Shown here piece after piece: positions 1 to 10,600 of a DNA stretch of 64,000 nt (positions within the stretch are counted from its first letter, which is position 1; every line of letters begins with the position of its first letter). The stretch spans positions 3,880,501 to 3,944,500 of the forward strand of contig CM028920.1 of the NCBI GenBank assembly GCA_016801845.1. The letters run 5' to 3'. The notes beneath the pieces are model-generated. The model was not told where the DNA came from. It saw only the letters and a program-made list of their open reading frames with translations, and ran no database searches. Position numbers and translations under genes: made by a program. This stretch comes from Polydactylus sextarius (Eukaryota > Chordata > Actinopteri > Polynemidae).

Positions 1-282
1 TCACAGGATAAACTTGAGTCATGTTTTCACTTTCATGTCCAAACACACACAGATTTAACACAAGTTCAGCCAGGATCTGGACTCCAGCATCAATGCTGTC
101 ATGACTGTTACGCAATTTCTTCAATGAATAACTACAGATGTTCACAATGCTCGAATCTATCATGGTTTCTCTGAAGTCTGCTGCTTTCATCATGTAGTTT
201 CAGACAATCTCCTTCAATGCGTTTTAAATGCAGCACACCATTTTCTCAGCTGTCATTCGTCTCCAGACTGTCTGACTCTCAC
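1..282 (-). other. foxk2: foxk2 intron 3 (partial)
   Basis: AT-rich non-coding sequence downstream of the exon 3 donor. I see no forkhead-domain exon, repeat or other feature in it. Confidence 0.8.
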
Positions 283-424
283 CTTCGGACTGTCTTCACC
301 TGAGGCCTCCTTGTCGTTTTCTGATTGGGAGTTGTCTCCTATTAGGTCGGAGGCCAGGACGCGGCCTGTCCTGTAGCTAGAGAGTCCTGCCCCTCGCGGA
401 CTTGATGGACAGGAGTTTGCTGCA
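283..424 (-). CDS. foxk2: foxk2 exon 3 (linker before the forkhead domain)
   Basis: This 142-nt exon follows a TCTCAATTTAACAG acceptor (AG at 426-425). Its first base completes the Ser codon begun in exon 2, and it continues as AANSCPSSPRGAGLSSYRTG and then a NSQSENDKEASGEDSPK stretch. It ends in phase 0 at AAG followed by GTGAGAG (GT at 282-281). The next exon should begin the DDSKPPYSYAQL forkhead region, but positions 1-282 contain no such sequence, so the gene continues outside the window. Exons 1-3 together give 210 codons without a stop. Confidence 0.94.
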
Positions 425-510
425 CTGTTAAATTGAGAACAAAACAACTGTAAGTACCTTATTATACACAGACAACCACATGAGTAGAAACTATTTATCT
501 CTTCTTTCAC

Positions 511-705
511 CTGATGGTGCCAGTGGGTGAAGGCAGTGGGCTCATGAGGTGGGCAATGTTGTCAGGAATGTTTATGGTCAGTGGAGAAATTTGGGGTTGG
601 ACGGACTTGACCGGTGATTCCGGCACGTTCCTTGGCTCTTTCTTATCAGTGTTCAGGGCTGTGAACGTGATCTTTATACTTGTGCTTGGAAATCGGAAAC
701 AACAC
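511..705 (-). CDS. foxk2: foxk2 exon 2 (end of FHA domain and linker)
   Basis: This exon starts after a TTTCATTCTCAG acceptor (AG at 707-706). Its first base completes the split codon from exon 1, giving the join PRM-CCFRFPSTSIKITFTAL. It encodes the last FHA strand and then the FOXK-specific linker with SPVKSVQPQISPLTINIPD and the SPLPSPTGTI motif. It is 195 nt long and ends at a GTGAAAG donor (GT at 510-509) after two bases of a Ser codon. SPLTINIPD rather than SPLKIHIPE marks FOXK2 and not FOXK1. The Ser/Pro-rich linker carries several SP dipeptides that could be proline-directed phosphorylation sites; that last point is inference. Confidence 0.95.
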
Positions 706-1996
706 CTGAGAATGAAAGACACACATTAATGAGTGTTTGATCAGTGTTTAGAGTCAGCACTTCCTGTTGATATGTATGTTCTCTCATTAGAATACCAGTT
801 AAACAAGTGGGAAACTACATACGGACTACAGCGTTACGATACACACAGGCCTCCAGCCTGGCAACAAGCAGGCCAAGGTCTTGCTGAAGCCCAGAGAGGA
901 GCACTGAGATTCAGTTTAAATATGGAAGTCCACCATGACTGTTATATAACGGACCATGTCTAACATGTCACATTTATTATTAAAGGGGTATATTTGGACC
1001 ATCTGCTGACATCCTCAAATTAATTATTACAATTAGCGTAGAGATGAAATATGTATAATATATTCTACCTCATCATTCATGAATCTTCAATGTAGAATGT
1101 GAGTTACCACCAAAAAACTTTTTCAATGTCAGTTTTTGGTGGAAAACAGATAAACAATCCGAGCAAAGTAATCAACATGAGGCCGAGCTGACATTGAACC
1201 ACATCAAACTGAACTGACAGCAGCACCCAGCTAAGCTTCCTAGCTGTCGTTCAATTGTGGATACTTTGTTGTACTAATACCACAACAACAATTCATCACA
1301 ATGAATGAAGTAAATAAAGCACACTGCTTCTGCCTGAGCCATCATGTCTCTAACATGTTATGTGGGACAGTAGCAGTTGGGTGTTAACCCAAAATAAGAG
1401 AGATCCTGCGTTTTGAGAAAACCTCCAACCAAACTCTATTACAGTTTTGAAATTTTTACTCTTTTTTTCTTTTGTTGACTGCCAATACAAACACTAGTGG
1501 TCACACATTAATACTGTTTGATATCATTAGGAGGCTTTCAGCAATTCGGTGTCTATCAAACAGATGTATATAACAATTAACAGTTAAATATAGTACACAC
1601 AAAGGGTTAGCTTCGTCATATCGCTCTGTGGTGAATAGTAGGAAACAGTGAACTAATTCTCGGTAGAATCAGGCTGATGTGTCACTGTCGTCTGTGAGGT
1701 GGACTGAACGTATGCCGAATAAACCGCAACACCCAAACAATGGAGACAAGGTCATGAATCAAGAGAAACATGTTTCTGTGTTTGGTAGCAGGCGACAATT
1801 CGAGTAAATTAGCATATTTGGCAAATTAAGTTAACGTGACGTTATCGCCATACAAACGCGCAACACGTATCAGCCTCGATGTTGCTTAACGCAGCACGTG
1901 CAGCGCCGCTGCGGGCTAACAAAACAATAACAACACATGAAGCCACAAATACGCAAGCGGTTTTCTCTTCAATCACACCGGTCGTATCGGTCTTAC
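706..1996 (-). other. foxk2: foxk2 intron 1
   Basis: A 1,291-nt intron bounded by GTAAGA at the donor and CTCAG at the acceptor. The first 150 nt or so next to exon 1 are CpG-rich and continue the promoter CpG island. The rest is AT-rich. Small open frames inside it show no family resemblance. Intron 2 is the short gap 425-510 (86 nt). Confidence 0.88.
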
Positions 1997-2289
1997 ATTC
2001 GTGGGAGCTGTAGAGGTGGAGCCCCTCTTCTCTGGAACACCCCATCAACAAACACCCCGTTTTTTCCCAGGCAGCGGAGATAGAATTCCCCCGTGCCTGT
2101 GCCGTCCTCTCCCGCGGTGAATATTTCAAGGTGCCGCCGAGAGATGAAGCTGGAGTGTCCCATACTGACGTCCACCGAGCCCTGCGAGGAGTTCCGGCCA
2201 ATGGTCACCGACCTTTTCTTCATCAGATACTCGAATTCTCGGCCCTCTAGCCGGGCTACCGCCGACCCCATCCCGCTTACCACCGCCAT
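1997..2289 (-). CDS. foxk2: foxk2 exon 1 (start codon and most of the FHA domain)
   Basis: This is the first coding exon of a forkhead box K transcription factor, a nuclear DNA-binding regulator. Its FHA domain binds phosphothreonine peptides. The 98-codon reading frame runs into the FHA fold: GR at residues 31-32, SRRH at 50-53 and NGVFVDG at 77-83, which are the usual phosphopeptide-contact positions. The YLMKKRSVTIGRNSSQGSVD stretch fits FOXK2 better than FOXK1. The start is the ATG at 2289-2287, with A at -3 and G at +4; an in-frame TAA lies 39 nt upstream (2326-2328), so no longer N-terminus is possible in this exon. The exon ends at a GTAAGA donor (GT at 1996-1995) after two bases of a codon, which is completed by exon 2. 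Only about ten residues precede the FHA core, whereas mammalian FOXK2 has a long Ala/Gly-rich leader. The assignment to foxk2 is firm; which teleost copy (a or b) is unknown. Confidence 0.96.
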
Positions 2290-2700
2290 CTTCTGAGGTA
2301 TCTGGAGGAGATTTGGAGATGTGTTTTAAGCGCAAACGTGTGAGCGGCTGTAGGGGAGTTGTAGAGGGGATATTTCTGGTTTTGTGAAAAAACGGGGGAT
2401 CCAAATTTTACACCGTGGAGAATTTGGCTAGGAACGTGCCAGACCGGGGACACAGCGGCTCCGACCCACCGCCGCGAAGCAGAGGAAAAAAAAAGAGGAG
2501 CGACGACCAATCCAAAGTGGCCAAACGGACGGAAGTACCGCGACAGACAACCCACCTGACCAATGAGAAGCCGCTAGTGGTAGGCAGATGTGTGTTGTTT
2601 ACCAATGACAACAATAATAAAAATAGCCGTAGGAAAGAGAGTTTGGTTGCACCGCAGGCTGACACGCAGATGGATGGAGAGATGTAAAAAGCGGCGCAGT
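2290..2700 (-). promoter_or_regulatory. foxk2: foxk2 promoter and 5' UTR (CpG-rich, three CCAAT boxes)
   Basis: GC- and CpG-rich sequence immediately upstream of the foxk2 start codon, as expected for a housekeeping-type promoter. Three CCAAT pentamers in the same orientation lie at 2507-2511, 2560-2564 and 2602-2606, spaced 53 and 42 bp. This is the usual arrangement of NF-Y sites in CpG-island promoters. No convincing TATA box sits at a suitable place. The transcription start is probably between about 2330 and 2500, but I cannot fix it from sequence. Open frames on both strands here are by-products of the GC content. Confidence 0.7.
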
Positions 2701-2771
2701 GATTTTTATGGAGGTGAATCTGATTTATACACGAGGAGAGAAGAACATGTGGACTGATAATCCTTGTGATA

Positions 2772-2773
<2 letters not shown>

Positions 2774-2814
<41 letters not shown>
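2774..2814. repeat. (TA)n microsatellite
   Basis: About 20 uninterrupted AT dinucleotides, followed by degenerate AGTATA-type sequence to about 2845. Likely length-polymorphic. Confidence 0.97.
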
Positions 2815-2816
<2 letters not shown>

Positions 2817-3469
2817 TATAGTAAGAAGTATAAGAAGTATAGTATACATTATTATTATATAACATTTATATATTTTACATTGCATTTAATTTTTTTTTTT
2901 TATTACACATTAGATTAGATTAGATTCCTGATTTCTGATTATCACATTAAAATAATAAAACATAGTTTTTCCTCTTTGTCTTGTCATTTCCTCTATCTAT
3001 CTTTACGAGCTGTCTGGAAAAAAGCCACCACCGATAATGATGATAATGATGAGGATAAATCTGAACAGTCTATTTGACCAAACCAAAACGAGCTGAAAGA
3101 CACTAAATCAGTCTTGACAGTAGTTTTTGTTTTTAAAGGCGAAGGTTTACTTACACGTTTTCATCGCTTTGAAATAATGATAATCATTTTTATCATATGA
3201 TCAATGCACTACTGGTGATGACATGTGATGTGTCTCCATGACAACTGAGCAAACTTCATCTGCTGATGAAGAGGAGATGTGAAAGAAATCAGTAGGAAGA
3301 AACCGATGCGTGGTCCTTGATTTAGGACTCTTCTGCTGTAGATGGCAGCTGAAACCTGAATTACACAATGAAAATATATCATGATTAATAGTTCAACATT
3401 GTTTCATTAAACTTAAAAATATTTTATTTTTAAAGGAATGTCCTAGATGTAACATGTAATAGTTTTAAT

Positions 3470-3870
3470 GATGAGCCTCTTATAATATTTCTTCCTGCGT
3501 GACTCCGGCTCCACACAGAGTCAGATCCAGTCCGTGTTCCGGGGCAGCGGGTTAGTTTACTAACTGGAATGAGCAGCCACCACGCTGAGCGCTCTTCACG
3601 AGTGTGGAGGTCGTGTTTAATAATGGATTTAAAATCACTCAGACCGCGCTGACATTGTCCCACAGACACAGTCCTGGTCTTTACAACCCCGCCATCACAA
3701 ACCGTTACTGTTCTGCCGCCAACACATGCGACTTCATTAAAACTGAATCACTCTAGAAGAAAACGTGCTGCACGCAGAAAACCCATGCGCCATGGCCCAC
3801 GTGTTCTCCGACAATGACGTAATGATTCCTTGACTGAGCTGCATTCACGAGTAATACGCTGCACATGAGT
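3470..3870. promoter_or_regulatory. CpG-rich block with E-box and CRE-like site
   Basis: A roughly 400-bp block with many CpGs in an otherwise CpG-poor region, 1.2-1.6 kb upstream of the foxk2 start. It contains a canonical E-box CACGTG at 3798-3803 and a CREB/ATF-like TGACGTAA at 3815-3822, 11 bp apart. The open frame on the minus strand (3430-3669) resembles no known family. It may be a distal foxk2 element, an alternative promoter or the start of an unannotated transcript. This is inference from composition and motifs only. Confidence 0.4.
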
Positions 3871-4314
3871 GTATATAAAGTGTTACATAAAATATATGAC
3901 AATGATATACAGCATAATATCCAGCAACAGCTCTAAAGGTAAATGTGAGACATGTTGAGATTGTTTGTACTTATGTTTACAAATGAAATCACAAAAGAAT
4001 TAACCTATATTCTTAAAAAAAAAAAAATTAAATGATTAAAAAATTAACAGAATAAGATTAACAGATTAAAATTACCTGAGAATACTTAAGCATAAAGAGT
4101 CGAATTAATTGTGAGGATAATAATAATAATAATATTTATTATTAGTAGTAGTAGTAGAAGTAGTAGTTATGGTACAGTAGTACATCACTTATCTGTTAGT
4201 TCCGTATCACAAGAAAGTATATAAACATTTAGATGTTGGTTTGTTATATTACAATGGATATGAGAAATATAAAGTAACTAATGCATTACTAGGTTTTAAG
4301 TCCTCCAAGAAATG

Positions 4315-5160
4315 TCACCTTCATGTGGTGGAGTGGTCTGTGTGTCTCTGTGACCCTGGGAGCTGTGTTGTCTGGGATATTAGTCACTGATAGAGTCTCC
4401 CAAATCAAATTGGTTCCAGGGATGAGACCAGACTCATAGCAAATCCTTGCCAGACCAAAAATGTAATGGTCCTCCTCACCAAGAAAAGGGAAACCAGGGC
4501 TCTTCCTGCTCTGTGGTGGGAACTCACCAGTGACTGTTTGGTGACTGGGCCTTTGTTCATGAGCCTTGTTGAGTACAGTCAACAACAACCTAGCGCCCTG
4601 TGGGTCCACTAACCACACAGTGTGGGATGAGAGTCTTTGGTTAGTACAAGAGGTGAATCATTTTCTTTTGGTTTGTGAATGAGTTGTTGCCCCAGGTGCA
4701 GGAGGTCACGTATCTCAGGGTCTTGTTGAAGTTGTTGAGTGACAGATGGATCAGTGCAGTATCAGCAGTAAGGAATGGGAGTGTACCAAACTCTCATGGT
4801 GAAGAGACCGCTGAGCTGAAAGAAAAAAACTGTTGATTTACAAGTTGATCTACGTTCTGACCCTCAACTATGTTCATAAGCTTTTGGTAATGACCAAAGA
4901 ATGAGGCCACAAATACCAATCTCTATGGCTGAGTCCAGAGAGACAGGATAAGGAACTCAAAGCAGTAGCTGCTGCTACTTTGTGTCAAGGAGTCAATTGA
5001 GGTGGTTCAGGGATCTGAACCACAATCCTTCCTGGACGCATCACAACAGACTTTTTCCAAGACACATCTAACAGCCTGGGAACAATTCACCCCAGAGGAT
5101 ATGTTAAGTGGGAGATGGACACGTGGATAAGTGGCCAACAATGGATGGAGTTGAATTTTA
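4315..5160 (+). mobile_element. decayed Rex/Babar-type non-LTR retrotransposon, copy A (internally deleted)
   Basis: The left part (about 4320-4460) resembles the 5' region of a very common teleost LINE (the GACCCTGGGAGCTGTGTTGT block). From about 4690 the sequence jumps to the end of its reverse-transcriptase frame (GGAGGTCACGTATCTCAGGG, then TGAAGAGACCGCTGAGCTGA) and the 3' segment matching 62.4-63.0 kb. Most of the ORF is therefore deleted. Many stops and indels make it inactive. The same 3' segment recurs at 44.8-45.3 kb (inverted) and 62.4-63.0 kb. The family name is from recognition and could be wrong; a shared origin for the three copies is well supported by the sequence. Confidence 0.75.
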
Positions 5161-5269
5161 AGTCAGAGGAAATTAGTAAATATTTAATCTCAACAACATT
5201 AAAACCAATATGCATAAATCATCATACAAAGTGAAAGAATGAACCCACACAGAACAGTTTCTACAGCAT

Positions 5270-5430
5270 ACATACAGGGTATTATTTATTTTGTCATGAG
5301 ATCACAAATATCGAGCCTTTCTAAGATAACAAAACCCATTTTCATAATTAATGTATGTCTTTATTATGAGAAATTGATCTTCGTTATCTGTAGATAACGA
5401 GGTAATAAAGCTAGGCTTCATTTGTGCCAG
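5270..5430. repeat. candidate dispersed repeat with 20-bp palindrome
   Basis: A short AT-rich block containing the inverted repeat TCGTTATCT-GT-AGATAACGA at 5381-5400 (9-bp arms). Similar GTTATCT/AGATAAC palindromic stretches are common in teleost intergenic repeats, but no end or target duplication is visible here. 5161-5269 and 5431-6390 are AT-rich with nothing recognisable. Confidence 0.35.
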
Positions 5431-6394
5431 AACCTGCTGACACAGCATCTAGTAAAGTTGGTCTGATTTTTACTGTCTTATCTCTTCTGTCATTCGCTCA
5501 TTTCCAACTCAAGTTAAATCAGCTGTTTATCAGAAAGTACCAGATGATAACATCTGGAATCAGCCCAGATGTGGAAGTATGTCGGTCAGACTCAAGGCTT
5601 GAGGACGGAGGAGTATGTTGGGATGGAGGTTCAGACATGAAACCACCTCAAAACCTGATTTGTGAAATTTTGTTACTTTACTGTTTTTGTTTGTTTGTTT
5701 GTTTTAGTTACATGTTTACCATAAGGATTTATTTTGCTTATTGAGATACATGACATTATTACAGAATTATCATAATTAAGTTAATTAAATAGAATTATGT
5801 TTATTATATCATTATTATTATATAATGTAACCTGCCATTGATGACTGTGATATGGACGTGAATGTCACCGATTCATTCAGTCAGTTAATAATGATTGTAT
5901 GAATGAATGAATATATAATATCAAACAACACATTCTTACATGACTAAATTAAATGTGTATTCATATGAATTACCTATACTATATACTAAATATACTAACA
6001 TTACTAACTATATAAAGTTAGTCATGTTAAAACAAATATCTACTATGAATTGTATTTCAGATTCAACCTTTATTATTAAGAACATGCTTCCAAAGACCCA
6101 GCTGCTGCTGAAAGACCTCTTTCACACTTCAGAGTGACAGTAACAGACATATAGATGGCATCACAACATACCATGACACGTTGTGGCATCTGCAGATGTT
6201 TCAAGCAAGACTCAAATTTCTCACTGTCCTTTCAATGGACAAAGAGGACTCAAGTGAAACCCTGCACAGCTGGGAGGGTGGGTTTCCTGAAAAAAAAAGA
6301 TTCGTCATAGAACTTTTCATCAGCGTATGAAATAGGGTACATTGTGAATAAATAGGTTTTGATGAGAATGGCTTCTTGATAGATACCAGAGTAA

Positions 6395-7560
6395 TTAGTA
6401 ACTAGACAATTCCCCTGCGGGAAAATTGTGAGAATGATACAGTGGGCTCTGATGATATGATACTACGTTGCTAAGATGCTAGGACGCTACAATGCAACTT
6501 GCAAAAAAATACCATGCATCTTTTCACCTCATCCAACACTTTTTCTAAAATGAATACCAAAAGATGAAATGATGATAGAATTTGCTAAAATTTTCACCTC
6601 CTTTTATCCTTCAACAAAAAGTCAGCTTTTCACCTTGTCCTATCCTTTTTCCGTAATAACAGCATTTCATCAAGTAGCATTCACTGTCAATGGGGAGAAT
6701 TTGGCGCAGTTTTTCTGTGTAATGAGTAATAGTCTGGTCAAGATGCACATTTTGATGTATAATTTGTCTCGGTGTGATCAGTGGTCATGTTGTTATTAAC
6801 ATTCAAAGTTTTGGTGCTCATGAAACTCACTTGTGGGTTCTATGGTGATGGTGTCACACAGGCGGGAATAGGTCTCTGTCACTCAGGAGCAGAGGCAAAA
6901 ATCTACCTTTGCACAGGCCTTGAACTACTGCTATTTATTCAAAAAGTAAAGGAGATATCGAAAAAATTTCTTTACCATCAGAGCTGCAAGGCTTTAGTGA
7001 ACACATTGATGTCATTTGTTTCTAGTGTCAGAAATGTGGACAACACAGCGAGTTAAAAACATCAGAAATTTCATGAGTTTCTTGTAAAATCTGATGGATT
7101 AAAATGGGATTGAATGAGGCAGTTGGGTTGTACACTTGTCACTTAGAGGCTGCTAATGCCAAAACTGTAAATCCTATTTGTTTTTAGTTAGACACATTGT
7201 GTGAAACACGACAAGTGTGACTACAAATTTGGACAAAATAATACCTGAGCACTGTGTAAAAAACATCAAAGTATTTGGTGAAAGCTTCCTCGCTCTGGCC
7301 CACACTCTAGCTGGAACAGTCCGCCCCACACACACCCATTATAAAGTCTGAATTTCTCCAGAATTGTTCATGGTCATTGATCTGTGACTGATCAAAAAAT
7401 ATACAACCTAGCAAAAAAGTTAAATGCCACATCAACACAGGAGAATTTTGTCTACATTTTAAAGTTTTAATGATGTCTCTAGGTGAAACTATGCCAGAGC
7501 AGTAGATGTTTGAAACACCTTGAAATTTGTAATGTTTTTACTTCATTCTCTATGGCAAAT
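6395..7560 (+). repeat. long, old teleost interspersed repeat (unclassified)
   Basis: A roughly 1.1-kb stretch beginning near a semi-palindromic CAATTCCCCTGCGGGAAAATTG and continuing through blocks I recognise as recurrent in teleost non-coding DNA (for example CAAGATGCACATTTTGATGT and GTGAAACTATGCCAGAGCAG). It has no intact frame. Homopolymer A/T tracts follow at 7.6-7.8 kb. I cannot assign a transposon class; it may be a non-autonomous DNA element. Confidence 0.4.
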
Positions 7561-9889
7561 TTCTGTGAAGGAAAAGGAATAAAATGAAAGCTGGAAAGAA
7601 AAAAAAAAAAAAAAAAAGGAAAAAAGTAATAGCATGCCGAGTACAATCGAGCGTGTGTGTGTGTCTGTGTGCGATGAACGGTATTTTAGTTGAAACAAAT
7701 AGAAAAAAAAGAAGAAAGAAAAAAAAGAATAATAATAAAGAAACATGTAGAATAGAAGATAAACAGATACATTTTCCCTTGAGGGATAAATGAAAATATT
7801 CTATTCTAGTCTAAGAATAGAATAGAATCCCTATAGGGACTTTTTGCATGACTGTGAGGCACTGCATCACTAATTAGATCCTACAGTAATGAGACAATTT
7901 CAAATGCATCACAACAACAAGATGGAATTGAGTTTAAGGAGGTGTGTTTAAAAACTATATAATAATATATATTACAGTTAATATAATTATATCAATTCAA
8001 GCATAGCAGAAAAACATTTCCAATAATAATGGTAATGATGACAATCATCATTATCATCATCATCATTATCATCATCCCAGGGTTAAGCTCTCATTCATCT
8101 GAACACAACACACTATTGCCCTCTACTGGAGACACTGCAGTTTTACATTCACCTGTAAAACCACACGACAGGCACTGCAATACAAATGCCTCTTCTAAAG
8201 GTAAAAATATGAAACAATGCTGTGTAGAATCACAGCTGTGGGAAAGAAATACAGAGAAAATCTGAAAATCTGGAATCAGAAGAAGTGGAAGTCTTCACCT
8301 GTTAGTAAAGTGTCAGCTTTCCATTACTTATTCATAATTATGCCATTGTCCCTCAAACACCTGTTACTGAAGTGAGTTTGTCAAAGATTCACTCAGGATC
8401 AAGCATTCTCCTTGATATCTGAGGATTTTTTAAAGATCTGTGCAGAACTTGTCAGGGTGTCTTTGTGGAAAAATAAAAGTGAGAGGAGGAGAACTCTCCT
8501 CCCTCAGTCTTCTGTCGTGCAGCAACAGTCGTCCCACGGGTCAAAGAAACTCACGGCATGTCAATGTGCTGTGGCACGAGTTGCGACTATCTCTCTGTTA
8601 CTGTCATTCTGAAGTAAAAACACGTTTTATTTTAGTTAATTATATTATAAATTATATAAACCGTAAAGTTGAATCCCTGAGATAATAGTTTGACTGAAAT
8701 AATGAATGAATTTCAGTTCATGGTCACTAAAAAGTTGTTTCATTTTGAAAATTATTTACAGTGAATGCATGTTATGAACTCCTACAGCCGGTCAGTGTGA
8801 TAGATGCAATGTTATGTGCAGGATTTATGTTTTATGGTCTTTTTCTTAAAATCAGCAGGTGTTATGGCTCTAAGATGGAGATAACGTGTGCCTTGAGCAC
8901 AACAGCATGGTGTGTTTTTGTGGAGTCATTTCATTTGGAGTGCAGTGCTTAGGGTTGAGCCCTATGGGAAAACAGTTCTGCTGTGAGTTGCAATGCACCT
9001 GCACTGCCCTATGGGATACTGTTTATGTGTATAGTGATAAGCTACATACATTCCAGGCTTATGTGGTTCGTAATAAGTAGAGAATAGGATTCAAACTACA
9101 TCTATTCACTCTGCTGCATGCATGTTGGATTAATACTATTTCCTGTTATTCCTGAGTTATGACCTCCATCATTTTTGGTGCATGGTAGAAATATTCCATG
9201 TTCTGTCTTGACAGCATCAACTTTCCACTGAATGAGATATCACCTCATAAATGTACAGAGAACTTCTCAGCCATTCAGTGGAAGAGAAGCTGATGATAAA
9301 TTAGACCCTTAAACAAGGAGCTCATTTACAGGAAGCATTACAAAAACTTTTTTTTTTCTTTCTTCTGTAACCCGAAGCTCTGCATATCAGGTTTTACTGT
9401 GTGTAACTAAGACATTACTGTACTTAAAGTACGGACTTTAACTTTTACTGCACCCCCTTATTTCCAAGTGAAATAAAAGACCTGCATTCGAAATCCCACC
9501 AAAATAAAAGCATGTTCAGTCTCAGTAAAATCATATTTTTGTCACAGCCTGTCAGGCAGTCATGTTAGTGTCAGAAATGAAAACTGTTCCTCTCTGCTGC
9601 TGTTGCTTGTCACTTCAATGTAAGAAATGCAAGATTGATAACAACCTGCAGGAGTCATCAAAGATTTACATCCATGCAGGTGTTCAGCTCATACTCTTCA
9701 CTTCTCTTCACTGTTCCTGTACAGTTCCTGTACATGGAGTGATGATGTCACAATGGACGATGGACAGTCATCACACATTTCCTCTTTTCTTATCCTGCAC
9801 ATCAAACACATTACTGTATATTGCTCTGTTAGTGTCTCCTGATTGAAATAAATGTGGTGAAGTTAAGTTAAAATACAATATATCCCTTT
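7561..9889. other. intergenic DNA, poly(A) tracts, no gene
   Basis: Contains A-rich simple sequence at 7600-7740, a degenerate AGAATAGAATAGAAT run near 7815-7830, the ATC microsatellite at 8044, and otherwise unremarkable AT-rich sequence. Short open frames at 8412-9080 and 9562-9846 resemble nothing and have no coding signature. Confidence 0.6.
8044..8077. repeat. (ATC/ATT)n trinucleotide microsatellite
   Basis: About eleven ATC units with ATT interruptions. Confidence 0.9.
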
Positions 9890-10330
9890 AAATGTAACAC
9901 ATTACAATCCATTACAATTAGTCATTAAAGCAGTTGCAGTAAGAGACATTAAGGAAGTTAACAAGTGTTAGATCAGTCCAATAAAACTAAGAGCAAGGAG
10001 GAGTCGAGTCTTTAAGAGATTCCTGAAGATTTAGAGGGACTGTGATGCTCTGATAGTATTTGGGAGCTTGTTGCACCGATAGGGAACCACAGATGAGAAC
10101 AGTCTGGACTGAGATTGTTTTGTCTTGTTCAGACTCAGGAGTCACTCTGCAGACAGCACCAGTGACTGTGAATTTGACTGGGGAAGCCAGTGGAGGTCAA
10201 TGAGCAGCAGAGTTACATGTGTCCTTTAAGGTCAATCACAAGCCGTTGTGTTCTGGTCCATCTGTTGTTTCACTGTGTGTGAAGGGAGGGCATTTGTTAA
10301 GGGCATTGCAGCAGTTCAGACAGGAGAGCA
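9890..10330 (+). repeat. candidate teleost interspersed repeat
   Basis: Contains blocks such as AGCAAGGAGGAGTCGAG and GTTTGGGAGCTTGTTGCACC-like sequence (10,060-10,080) that resemble a recurrent teleost dispersed repeat describing a 'GGGAACCACAGATGAGAACAG' module. No ends or coding capacity are seen. Classification is unknown. Confidence 0.4.
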
Positions 10331-10334
10331 GAGT

Positions 10335-10600
10335 GTCAGTGTAATGCAGCAGAAAAGTACAAGTACGTAGTTTCAAAACTACGTACGCACTTAAACACTG
10401 TAGATGAGTAAATGTAGGACAGTCAGATGGAAATTTGGCACTTTTTCCTCCACTACACATTTATCTGATAGCTGTAGTTAACTGGTTGATTTTCAAATTA
10501 CAAGTTTGATCCGAACTTACTCTGTAAAAGTGGCTTAATATAATGTAAATCTACAGAAACAACATTTTCTAGTTTTACTATTTCTTTTTTTTCAGTACTT
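10335..10600 (+). repeat. candidate teleost interspersed repeat with 24-bp palindrome
   Basis: Carries an almost gap-free inverted repeat GTACGTAGTTT-CA-AAACTACGTAC at 10,363-10,386 (11-bp perfect arms), followed by the CTCCACTACACATTTATCTG-type block common in percomorph intergenic repeats. No terminal repeats were identified. Confidence 0.45.

Noticed and set aside
2126..2687. Several long frames on both strands over the foxk2 promoter and exon 1
   Set aside because: They are by-products of GC-rich sequence; the FHA-encoding frame with matching splice sites explains the region.
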